This document shows positions 18,692 to 26,463 of a stretch of DNA of 64,000 nucleotides, piece after piece. Position 1 is the stretch's first letter; every line of letters begins with the position of its first letter. Origin of the DNA: Bacteroides sp. UBA7333 (GTDB taxonomy: Bacteria > Bacteroidota > Bacteroidia > Bacteroidales > Bacteroidaceae); assembly GCA_002471195.1 (NCBI GenBank), contig DKPN01000047.1, forward strand, positions 62,001-126,000, given 5' to 3'. A program made the position numbers and the translations under genes. A model generated the notes under the pieces. The model searched no databases. It was not told where the DNA came from and saw only the letters and a list, made by a program, of their open reading frames with translations.

Positions 18692-18773
18692 TACACCCCC
18701 ATGTATTATATCTTTACATGGGGGTGTAGTGTATACTAACATGGGCATGTAATGCAATGTTACATGCTCATGT
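18692..18773. repeat. array of four quasi-palindromes forming two adjacent hairpins
   Basis: TACACCCCCATGTA (18692-18705) is the exact inverse of TACATGGGGGTGTA (18715-18728). ACATGGGCATGTAA (18739-18752) is the near-exact inverse of TTACATGCTCATGT (18760-18773). Each arm is itself a quasi-palindrome of the form ACATG-N3/4-(A/T)TGTA, and the arm centres are 23, 24 and 21 bases apart, about two helical turns. It may act as RNA hairpins or as a regularly phased row of protein-binding sites. The rest of 18543-19190 shows no gene, only AT-rich DNA. Confidence 0.7.
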
Positions 18774-19219
18774 AGTTCTTTTATGTCTCCTATTTCTGTA
18801 CACCTCCCCCTTTCATCTCAGTTCAATAACAAAAAGAGTGACCAACTTACTCTCTTACAACTCTAAATCAAACCGGCTCAAATCAATTATATAACAATTC
18901 ACATCAAGCGCAATCAGTAATATACTTTTACAAACAAAACCCTGAAATTTAAGCAACTTGCATCTCGATAAAATAATTTATTATATATCATTTACCATTT
19001 ATCAATTTACATCAACTACGTCATAAGCCATAATATACAAGTTCGCAATATACCTAACTCAATAATCGACAAAAAAAGAAACAACTTATCATATTATATA
19101 TAAGACATTTAAAAAAAATAAAGTGTCAAGAGCGGCTTGTATAAGGGAGAAGAGAAGAAACAACTACATTTGTAATATTTTTTTTAATCAAAATATACAA
19201 CTTATTCCATTTTTAATAC

Positions 19220-19227
19220 TACCTTTG
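19220..19227 (+). promoter_or_regulatory. -7 element of the fimbrial operon
   Basis: TACCTTTG matches TAnnTTTG; the -33 region is poor, which may mean that an activator is needed. A second consensus -7 (TACATTTG) lies at 19165-19172. The predicted leader to ATG 19321 is about 87 bases. Confidence 0.45.
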
Positions 19228-19293
19228 AATTAAATTTATTTTATCATGTGTTAATTTTATATTTCAAACATCGGTTTGAATAAAATTTATTTT
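19224..19293. repeat. 19-bp direct repeat around the fimbrial operon start
   Basis: TTTGAATTAAATTTATTTT (19224-19242) recurs as TTTGAATAAAATTTATTTT (19275-19293), one mismatch, 51 bases apart. The first copy overlaps the -7 element, and the second lies in the leader just before the first gene. Confidence 0.55.
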
Positions 19294-19320
19294 GTGAAAC
19301 ACACAAGCCTGAACCAACGG

Positions 19321-19833
19321 ATGATGATAACAAGAAAAACACCATTGTTAGCATTTATATTATGTATATCGAGCAACATTTATGCCCAACGCATAGCTGT
19401 TTCGACAAACTTAGTCGAAATAGCCTCGCTTTCTCCTAGTGTGGGCATAGATGTAGCAACCGGTTTTCATTCTACCATCTCGTTCAACACAAGTTTTGCG
19501 CCTTGGAAAATTTCAAAACAATTTTACAATAAACACATCTCACTCGATTTAGAATATAAATACTGGTTTCAACAAGCGCTATATGCACATTACATTAGCA
19601 TCAACAGCATAGCGTCATCGTATCATATAAAACTCTGCAAAAAAGAGCTAAAAGGCCAACTAATAGGTCTGGGTCTAGGATACGGATATTCTTTCGTCAT
19701 AAATAAACATTTTAATATAATTCCACACATTGCATTCGGAGTGGGTATCCTCTCTGATTCAATGAAAAGTAAAACTGAAATTAACCCAATAATAACGAAT
19801 ATAGGAATCAATTTACAATACATAATTAGATAG
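19321..19833 (+). CDS. DUF3575 outer-membrane protein, first gene of the fimbrial operon
   Basis: A protein of about 170 residues with a signal peptide (LLAFILCISSNIYAQR). DUF3575 proteins are small outer-membrane beta-barrel-like proteins of Bacteroidales, often found in fimbrial loci. The core here starts at I-A-V-S-T-N-L-V-E-I-A-S-L-S-P-S-V-G and ends in the strand N-I-G-I-N-L-Q-Y-I-I. I place the start at ATG 19321, directly before the signal peptide; a TTG-initiated frame from 19276 is open but unlikely. The following OmpA/TPR gene begins one base after the stop, so the two are co-translated. Confidence 0.75.
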   Translation: MMITRKTPLLAFILCISSNIYAQRIAVSTNLVEIASLSPSVGIDVATGFHSTISFNTSFAPWKISKQFYNKHISLDLEYKYWFQQALYAHYISINSIASSYHIKLCKKELKGQLIGLGLGYGYSFVINKHFNIIPHIAFGVGILSDSMKSKTEINPIITNIGINLQYIIR

Positions 19834-19834
19834 A

Positions 19835-21886
19835 ATGCCCAAGTATAAAATAATTTATAGATTATTTTGCACCCCCATACTTATAATTCTAATCAATTTT
19901 AATTTACATGCACAGAAAAGCATTATTGTGCAGGGTCAAATTACTGTATTATCTTCAAATGAGACAATACCGTTTGTTACGATTGTCCATAATAATACAT
20001 TGATAGGATATAGTGATGAAGATGGAAAATATCGTATTTCTGTGCCCAATGATGCAGAGATCATTTTCACTAAGACCAATTACAATGATTATCGTGTAAA
20101 GGTTAAGAACAGACAGATCATTGATATTCAAATGATTGAAAAATCTGTTGAGATAGACGAAATCGTTATCACCGGTAAAACCAACAAGAACAAAATCAGT
20201 GTAGAGCCAACCGACCTTGAGGTGGTAGGCAATTATTTTCATCTCAAAACCAAGTTTCGAGTACAGAAGAGCGTGTTTACCTCCGAAAAGCGTTTTATTG
20301 TGCAACCCACACTTTACAATGCAACCACCCGGAAAACCAAGTATTTCGTACCGGTGGTGATAGATGGAAGTATTTACGAAATCAACAAAGAGCGACATCA
20401 TGCGTTCGATACTTCGCAAGATCGTTTAATAAATTACAAGGTAGAAAACACACTTCACAATACCGACTATATTTATCAATACAAAGATTCTATCTATGTA
20501 GACTTTAAAGATATTGATCAAGATTATAAAGCCGACTGTTTTCTTGTTGTCAATGGATTATTCGAATCGAAAAAAGACTATCAAGACACAGTGACCATAG
20601 CCAAGGGTACCAAAAACCCATTGCGTTTTTTAGATTATAGCTTTACCCCATTAGAGCTGAAAGACTCGATTCACCATCCACGTCCCGAAATGAAATTAAT
20701 GTCGGATATAGGTGTATCGCGAATCAATTTCATTATCGGCAAAGCCGAAATAGATCGCTCCAATCAGAACAATGTAATCGAAATAAAAAGTATTAAAGAT
20801 AAAATCGGCTCTATCTTAAATGATGAAAATGCAACTTTACAATCGATTGAAATAACTGGATATGCCTCTCCCGAAGGCAACTATCAATCGAACACGAATT
20901 TGGCTAAAAAAAGAACCGCACTCATATTAAAAGAGCTCACTTCGTTTATTCCAGCCGACGAACAGAAGTATATTACACTCACATCGCAATTGGTAGTAGA
21001 GCCTTGGAGTAAAGTGGCACAACTGCTTGCTCAAGACTCGTCGCAACTAGCATCGTCGATCAACGATTTAGTAACAAAATACAAAGACCGACATGACGAA
21101 ATTCAGTATAGCATCAGAAAAATAAAAGGATACCGACCTATTATTACCGAGCAATATTTGCCACAGCTACGAAAAGTAGAATACCGTTTAAACTATAATA
21201 AATTCAGAAAACTCACCGATGAGGAGATTTGGAAACACTTCAACAATAACGACCAGACTCTTTCGAGATATGAGTACTGGCGATTGATAGAAACATCGCC
21301 CAATGCATCATTGAAAAATGAGTTAGAAAATATCGCATTGCAAAAATATCCGAACTTCGCATTAATAGCCAATAGAAAAGCGGTAGAATTACTAAAAAAG
21401 GATTCGCTCAACACCGTTTTATTGAAACCCTGCTTAGGAGAAAGAGCAACCGTCGAAGTGATCTTTAACCAGACACTCATGCTGCTGGGCGTAAGAGATA
21501 TAGAGACAGCAGACTCGCTCATGTCACTATTGCCACCCAACGAAAACACCGATTATCTAAAAGCAATAATCAATACCTTAAACGGCAATTATGAATCATC
21601 ATATCCGCTTATCGCAGCGAGGGGCGGAATAAATGAGGTACTCATTCTTTTGTGTATGAATCGAAATCAGGAAGCTTTAGAAAAAACTCAGATCATGGCT
21701 ACCGATCCACAATATAATAACAGCAGTAAATTTTGGTATGTCAGAGCTGTTTGCACGAATCGTGTCGAAGATTTGCCAATGGCAATGATGTCACTCAAAA
21801 GAGCCATAGCACTCGATCCGTCGTTAGAAGAGATTGCTAAACTGGATAGCGACATCATGGATGTATTGGAAATAATAAAGCCCTAA
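19835..21886 (+). CDS. OmpA-family protein with carboxypeptidase-like N-terminus and TPR tail
   Basis: A 683-residue exported protein (signal peptide to about residue 26). Residues 30-105 form a carboxypeptidase-regulatory-like beta sandwich (Q-G-Q-I-T-V...G-Y-S-D-E-D-G-K-Y-R-I), ending in an I-V-I-T-G-K segment. Residues about 290-400 match an OmpA C-terminal, peptidoglycan-binding domain (G-Y-A-S-P-E-G-N-Y-Q-S-N, L-A-K-K-R-T). The C-terminal 150 residues look like TPR helices. Proteins of this kind precede fimbrial subunit genes in Bacteroidales and may anchor or assemble the pilus at the wall. There is no TonB receptor barrel, so it is not a transporter. The exact role is inferred from position. 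Confidence 0.7.
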   Translation: MPKYKIIYRLFCTPILIILINFNLHAQKSIIVQGQITVLSSNETIPFVTIVHNNTLIGYSDEDGKYRISVPNDAEIIFTKTNYNDYRVKVKNRQIIDIQMIEKSVEIDEIVITGKTNKNKISVEPTDLEVVGNYFHLKTKFRVQKSVFTSEKRFIVQPTLYNATTRKTKYFVPVVIDGSIYEINKERHHAFDTSQDRLINYKVENTLHNTDYIYQYKDSIYVDFKDIDQDYKADCFLVVNGLFESKKDYQDTVTIAKGTKNPLRFLDYSFTPLELKDSIHHPRPEMKLMSDIGVSRINFIIGKAEIDRSNQNNVIEIKSIKDKIGSILNDENATLQSIEITGYASPEGNYQSNTNLAKKRTALILKELTSFIPADEQKYITLTSQLVVEPWSKVAQLLAQDSSQLASSINDLVTKYKDRHDEIQYSIRKIKGYRPIITEQYLPQLRKVEYRLNYNKFRKLTDEEIWKHFNNNDQTLSRYEYWRLIETSPNASLKNELENIALQKYPNFALIANRKAVELLKKDSLNTVLLKPCLGERATVEVIFNQTLMLLGVRDIETADSLMSLLPPNENTDYLKAIINTLNGNYESSYPLIAARGGINEVLILLCMNRNQEALEKTQIMATDPQYNNSSKFWYVRAVCTNRVEDLPMAMMSLKRAIALDPSLEEIAKLDSDIMDVLEIIKP

Positions 21887-21896
21887 CCTCACTAAA

Positions 21897-23216
21897 ATGA
21901 AACGAAGCACTCCTATCATAACCATTGTATTTGTGATAACCATCATTATCACAGTGCCTTGTTATGCTCAAAAAGCAGGAGTTTCGCAAGTCGACGAAAG
22001 CGCAATATTATACCGATATCAACAACCCAATGCGAAAGGAATAAGGTTTTCAACTCCGAAATCGTTTTTGCAACGTTCCTATTTAATAGCAGGCGGTGGA
22101 ATTCAAAATTTTTGGAATATTGCAAGTTCCCAAAATCAAGCGGGCTATGGACTTAAAGGCAACATGGGTTGGGGAGGTTGGATCAGTCCCATTCACGGAA
22201 TAGAAATTGGTGCCAATATAGGAGTATTGCCGTTTAATGGATGGCGAAAGAATTTAATCAACAAAGACGAGTTATATCCATCGCTCATTAAACAATATGG
22301 GGTAGACATCAAATACATGTTTCATATCACCAATTATGCTTTTCACAGAGAAGATATCAGCAAAATAGAGGTAATATGGCTAGCCGGAGCACACTTCCAT
22401 AAAAATAAAAAGCAATCCTATGGTCTTCAAACATCTTTGAGAGCCGTGATCAATCCGATTGCCAATCTTGGTATCTATATCGAACCTCAAATCAGCGTGA
22501 ACGATAAACACTTGGCTGCTTCGTATGGTGGTAGAAGTAGAGCATATATTACTCCATCTATATCGGCTGGCTTCATTGTGAGATTTGACGGAACCAGAAA
22601 AGGTAGATATTTTAAATACGCTAACGGCAAAGGTGATAACGGAAACAACAATGACAACAGAAAACAGCTGTTCGCTATAAAATCGAACTTGCTATTATGG
22701 ATGATCGCAGCTCCCAATATAGCGGTTGAAATACCGATACAAGATAAGTTCTCAATCGGTTTGGATTATATGTCGCCATGGTATTCGAATAAAGATACCG
22801 GATTCACCTATCAACTTATCATGGGACAATTGGAAGGAAGATACTGGTTGGGCAATCGTAAAACAAGAAACATTATGACCGGATGGTTTGCCGGTCTTTA
22901 TATGGGAGGCGGATATTATGATTTGTTATGGGACAAAAAGGATGAAGGAGCGCAAGGTGAATTAAATATATCGATCGGTGCTTCAATGGGATATGCACAC
23001 GAAATCAATAAAAGCGGTTCGCTTAGAATGGAGTATGCCATCGGCGCGGGCATCACCAGAAGCAATTATAGAAAATATCATTGGGATGGATTAGACTATG
23101 TACTAGACGCTCCATCACCACAATCATGGCATACACTTCGAGTAGGACTTACGCAAGCCAAAGTTTCGGTAGTTTGGATGTTTACACGTAAAACAAAGAA
23201 AGGGGGTAAAAGATGA
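21897..23216 (+). CDS. DUF3575 outer-membrane protein, long form
   Basis: A 439-residue exported protein (signal peptide ending near CYAQKAG). The first 200 residues form an own beta-rich domain (Y-L-I-A-G-G-G-I-Q-N-F-W). An Asn/Lys/Gly linker (G-K-G-D-N-G-N-N-N-D-N-R-K) then leads into a typical DUF3575 domain from about residue 260: F-A-I-K-S-N-L-L-L-W-M-I-A-A-P-N, then Q-L-E-G-R-Y-W-L-G. Both halves end in strands fitting a barrel, so this is probably two outer-membrane barrels in tandem. Its stop overlaps the ATG of the DUF5119 gene by four bases (ATGA). A part in fimbrial assembly is inferred from the locus. Confidence 0.75.
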   Translation: MKRSTPIITIVFVITIIITVPCYAQKAGVSQVDESAILYRYQQPNAKGIRFSTPKSFLQRSYLIAGGGIQNFWNIASSQNQAGYGLKGNMGWGGWISPIHGIEIGANIGVLPFNGWRKNLINKDELYPSLIKQYGVDIKYMFHITNYAFHREDISKIEVIWLAGAHFHKNKKQSYGLQTSLRAVINPIANLGIYIEPQISVNDKHLAASYGGRSRAYITPSISAGFIVRFDGTRKGRYFKYANGKGDNGNNNDNRKQLFAIKSNLLLWMIAAPNIAVEIPIQDKFSIGLDYMSPWYSNKDTGFTYQLIMGQLEGRYWLGNRKTRNIMTGWFAGLYMGGGYYDLLWDKKDEGAQGELNISIGASMGYAHEINKSGSLRMEYAIGAGITRSNYRKYHWDGLDYVLDAPSPQSWHTLRVGLTQAKVSVVWMFTRKTKKGGKR

Positions 23217-24097
23217 AAAAATCTCTTTCGTTCATAATATTGCTGTTCATCGTTGTCGGTTCGTGCCAACGAAAAGATTTACTCGAGCCCCATACTCATT
23301 ATAATACATTAATTGAGGTTCATTTAATATCGAACGTCGAATTAAATAAACCTCCACAAACGGTAACCTATCATATTTACGAGAAAAACGGCACATATAA
23401 AACATCGGGCAAAATAAATGGGTCGACCGATTGGATGTCATTGCCTACCGGGATTTATGATATGTTGTTGTACACCTCCGACTTCTATGACATTGATGCT
23501 GTATTATATAAGGGATTAAACCAAAAACATACAGCCGAAGCCTATACGCGCAAAAGCAGCAGAACGATGCAGGCACACAATATGATAGAACCCGATCCGG
23601 TATTTAGCGTAGTGATGCATGACATTGTCATTCAAGATACCGAAGAGATGCAAACCATTACTGCCAATTTACATCAACGATCTTACTTGTATTACTTGTA
23701 CATAGAAGTAGAGGGATTGAAATATGTAAACAGCATCAACATGAAGATTGACGGTATGCACACTTCCGCTTTTTTGGCCGATGGATCGCATCGTGAAAAT
23801 GAATATGGTGCTCAAAGTTTAGAGATGAAAATGATGGGCGATGAAAAGATGATATATGGAGAGTTTTGGGCATTTGGTCCACATCAAAACAATGATGTTA
23901 AAAATACGATTACACTCAACTTTGTAAATGGTAAAAGTACAACGATTGAATTGGAAGATATAAGCGAAAAAATTAAACACCTCACCGAAGGAGGCGAAAT
24001 TATTGTTGATCAAAAATTCGAAATCAAAGGACAAGAGGGTGGTTTCAATCCGGGAGTAGGCGATTGGGACGATTATGAAGTGGATATTATATTTTAA
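23213..24097 (+). CDS. DUF5119-type lipoprotein of the fimbrial locus
   Basis: A 294-residue lipoprotein with lipobox V-G-S-C at Cys18 and the following Q-R-K-D-L that often starts this family. It is rich in beta strands, with a regulatory-looking H-I-Y-E-K-N-G region near 50-60 and an acidic C-terminus (D-W-D-D-Y-E-V-D-I). Similar lipoproteins sit between DUF3575 genes and fimbrillins in Bacteroides and resemble FimB/Mfa2 anchors, which hold the pilus base to the outer membrane and limit its length. The assignment to DUF5119 rests on pattern memory; the anchor role is inference. Confidence 0.65.
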   Translation: MKKSLSFIILLFIVVGSCQRKDLLEPHTHYNTLIEVHLISNVELNKPPQTVTYHIYEKNGTYKTSGKINGSTDWMSLPTGIYDMLLYTSDFYDIDAVLYKGLNQKHTAEAYTRKSSRTMQAHNMIEPDPVFSVVMHDIVIQDTEEMQTITANLHQRSYLYYLYIEVEGLKYVNSINMKIDGMHTSAFLADGSHRENEYGAQSLEMKMMGDEKMIYGEFWAFGPHQNNDVKNTITLNFVNGKSTTIELEDISEKIKHLTEGGEIIVDQKFEIKGQEGGFNPGVGDWDDYEVDIIF

Positions 24098-24137
24098 AAC
24101 AATACACATTTAAATTATTTATTAAAAAAACAGTAAA

Positions 24138-25124
24138 ATGAAAAAGTTATTATTTTTAGCTGCAACAGTAGCAATGCTTGCCACCAGTTGCGAAAACACT
24201 GAAGTTTTAAACGAAGTTAAAAACCCGATGGGCTTTCAAGCAGGCATTGGCAAACAAACCAAAGCTTTGGCAGCCACAGGAGCTGAACAACTACAAAATC
24301 AAGGTTTCAAATTATGGGCTTTTGCGAGCGGGACTGCTAGTATTTATTCGGGAATAGCCGATATAAAGGTTAGTTACGATAATGAAAGTGGAAAATGGGG
24401 TGCAGAGAGGGTTTATTATTGGCCGGGTACCGACAAATCATTAGATTTTTATGCCGTATCGCAAGATGAGACTGCGGATAATGGAGCCGGAGCGGTAACT
24501 ATTGATAATGGTGCAAATACAGTTACAGTTACAGTTACAGATTTCACAGTTATGCCAAGCGCAGACAATGATTTGATGATAGCTGCAAAAATCACTCAAG
24601 CCGAAAATGATCGAAATAATAAGACTACTATTAAACCGGTTTTTGCCCACACCTTAACAAAGGTAGCTATCAATTTTAAACAAGATGAAACATCGTACAA
24701 CAATGGAACTAATGGTGCGGTAATTGTAGTAAATTCTATTTCAACATCAAATAATCTAACAAATAAAGGAACATGTACTCGGGATGAAAAAGCAGAATCG
24801 CCAATAACATGGACATTAAAAGAAGCATCAACAGCAGCTTATTCAATAACCGCTGATTCGACATTAACCAGCACTTCGAAAAATTATGCTACTTGGTTGT
24901 TATTGCCACAAACTCTTACTGATAAAACAGTAACAATAAATTATACTGTTAATGGCATTGCAAATGAAAAAACGTTTGACTTGCTTCAATCTGACAAAAT
25001 AGATTCATGGGGCATTAATCAATTTGTTTCTTACAATATCACCATTTCTCCAAATGCAATTGCGTTTGAACCTAGTGTTGGAGATTGGGTTACAAATCTT
25101 AATGATCCCGAAATAAATCAATAA
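24138..25124 (+). CDS. fimbrillin-family lipoprotein, probable major pilin
   Basis: A 328-residue protein with lipobox A-T-S-C (Cys18). The start of the mature protein, G-F-Q-A-G-I-G-K-Q-T-K-A, resembles fimbrillins (Mfa-like, PF13149), in which a protease cut after a basic residue frees the groove for donor-strand exchange. Further family features are Y-Y-W-P-G-T-D near residue 94, F-A-H-T-L-T-K-V near 172 and the final G-D-W-V strand. It is the smallest and simplest of the three subunits. It follows the DUF5119 gene and is followed by a strong hairpin at 25140-25170, which fits a highly expressed shaft subunit. Confidence 0.8.
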   Translation: MKKLLFLAATVAMLATSCENTEVLNEVKNPMGFQAGIGKQTKALAATGAEQLQNQGFKLWAFASGTASIYSGIADIKVSYDNESGKWGAERVYYWPGTDKSLDFYAVSQDETADNGAGAVTIDNGANTVTVTVTDFTVMPSADNDLMIAAKITQAENDRNNKTTIKPVFAHTLTKVAINFKQDETSYNNGTNGAVIVVNSISTSNNLTNKGTCTRDEKAESPITWTLKEASTAAYSITADSTLTSTSKNYATWLLLPQTLTDKTVTINYTVNGIANEKTFDLLQSDKIDSWGINQFVSYNITISPNAIAFEPSVGDWVTNLNDPEINQ

Positions 25125-25139
25125 ATATTAAACATCTTT

Positions 25140-25170
25140 AGTTGTGCAAGGAGCATGCCCTTGCACAACT
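25140..25170 (+). promoter_or_regulatory. 12-bp perfect hairpin after the major fimbrillin gene
   Basis: AGTTGTGCAAGG (25140-25151) pairs perfectly with CCTTGCACAACT (25159-25170) around a 7-base loop. It lies 15 bases after the fimbrillin stop and 25 bases before the next start, with no T tract. It is therefore more likely a leaky terminator or a barrier to 3' exonucleases than a full stop, which would set the ratio of shaft to minor subunits. Confidence 0.65.
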
Positions 25171-25195
25171 AAACTCACTGACAAACCTCTCATAT

Positions 25196-26452
25196 ATGCA
25201 TCGTGCATTGTTCAACATTATCAAGCATTTACTAGCTGGCGCAATAGTAGCTATGGCATCAGGATGTACGTCGGAACAGTTATTAGACGTTCCGACAAAC
25301 GAGTTGTATCTTATCGCTTTCGATAGTTATATTATTCAAACCAAAGGTACTTCTATATCCGATAAAACATTGAAAGATTTTGGAGTAGTGGCCTACCATA
25401 CAGGTATCAACAATTACGATCCGAAGCAACCGGGCAATGTTTATATGGACAATGTAAAAGTGGTTAAAAAAACAAACACATGGAAACCTGAAGATAAAGA
25501 GTATTATTGGCCTAATAGCACCGATCTATTTTCTTTTTTTGGATATGCACCTTACCATGCGTCATCAAAATGGATCACCTACGACACAACAAACAAAACC
25601 ATCACTCTACAGGTAGATAGTGTTGGCTCGAATCATATCGATTTTTTATATTCAAATGCATTCGATCAAACAGAAGAAAAAGCAGGATCCACAGGCGTTG
25701 TTCTCAACTTTGAGCATACGTTGACTAAAATCATACTATCGGCTCAAATATCAGAAACGATTATCGCTAATGGTAGCTATCAGATTAAACGCGTTATTAT
25801 AGGAGATAGTTACACAAAAGCCTCTTTAACCATAGGAGAAATTAACAATGTATTATGGGACATAGACCTATACGAAAAATCGGGGGTTATAGCTAGTATT
25901 CAAAATAAGATGCTGACTACCGACACCTTGACAACCAGTTATAAAAATATATTTAAAGATGATCAAGCCTTTTTTATGATTCCGCAATATTTAGCTGATA
26001 CGCATATCTATATGGATGTGTTGCACCCCGATGGCAATGAATATAGATCGGAAGCTTTGCTCAAAGCACCTACCGACAGTCAAGGTCGACCTTGCTGGAA
26101 GAAAGGAGAAGCATATAATTATAGAATCACTTACCACGGAATGGAAGATGTAGCCTTCTCGGTAGAGTGTATCACTGGCAGTTGGGATGATGAGCATCAA
26201 AATGAAAATATAGATGACATATTTCTTAATTTATCGGAGTATAAATTTGAAATCAAAAAAGGAGAACAACGAAATATATATTATTTCACAAACTATGATG
26301 GCGATATTATTGCCGAGACACTTATTGGAAAGATAACCGATAAGACGAACCTTAGATGGACATACGTAGCACCCGACAATGCATCGAACGATACGATAAC
26401 GGTAAAAGCCGGAACATTAAAACGTAAAATTACAGTGACCGTGACCGATTAA
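25196..26452 (+). CDS. fimbrillin-family lipoprotein, second (minor) subunit
   Basis: A lipoprotein of 418 residues from ATG 25196, with lipobox A-S-G-C at Cys24. Upstream in-frame codons would need a TTG start inside the hairpin, so I reject them. Fimbrillin-like features are the early T-K-G-T-S, Y-Y-W-P-N-S-T-D-L-F-S-F-F-G-Y-A-P near 105-120 and L-N-F-E-H-T-L-T-K-I near 180. A C-terminal extension of about 80 residues after G-S-W-D-D forms another beta domain (Y-K-F-E-I-K-K-G-E), which may be an adaptor that joins shaft and tip. This is inferred from gene order. Confidence 0.75.
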   Translation: MHRALFNIIKHLLAGAIVAMASGCTSEQLLDVPTNELYLIAFDSYIIQTKGTSISDKTLKDFGVVAYHTGINNYDPKQPGNVYMDNVKVVKKTNTWKPEDKEYYWPNSTDLFSFFGYAPYHASSKWITYDTTNKTITLQVDSVGSNHIDFLYSNAFDQTEEKAGSTGVVLNFEHTLTKIILSAQISETIIANGSYQIKRVIIGDSYTKASLTIGEINNVLWDIDLYEKSGVIASIQNKMLTTDTLTTSYKNIFKDDQAFFMIPQYLADTHIYMDVLHPDGNEYRSEALLKAPTDSQGRPCWKKGEAYNYRITYHGMEDVAFSVECITGSWDDEHQNENIDDIFLNLSEYKFEIKKGEQRNIYYFTNYDGDIIAETLIGKITDKTNLRWTYVAPDNASNDTITVKAGTLKRKITVTVTD

Positions 26453-26463
26453 TTTAAAACAAA

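Noticed and set aside
18692..18773. tRNA or classic rho-independent terminator
   Set aside because: The stems do not fit a cloverleaf, no T run follows either hairpin directly, and the upstream gene already has its own terminator at 18508-18542.
25142..25195. Upstream start of the second fimbrillin-like gene (TTG at 25142)
   Set aside because: It would place the start inside a perfect hairpin and add residues before a clear lipoprotein signal that begins at ATG 25196.
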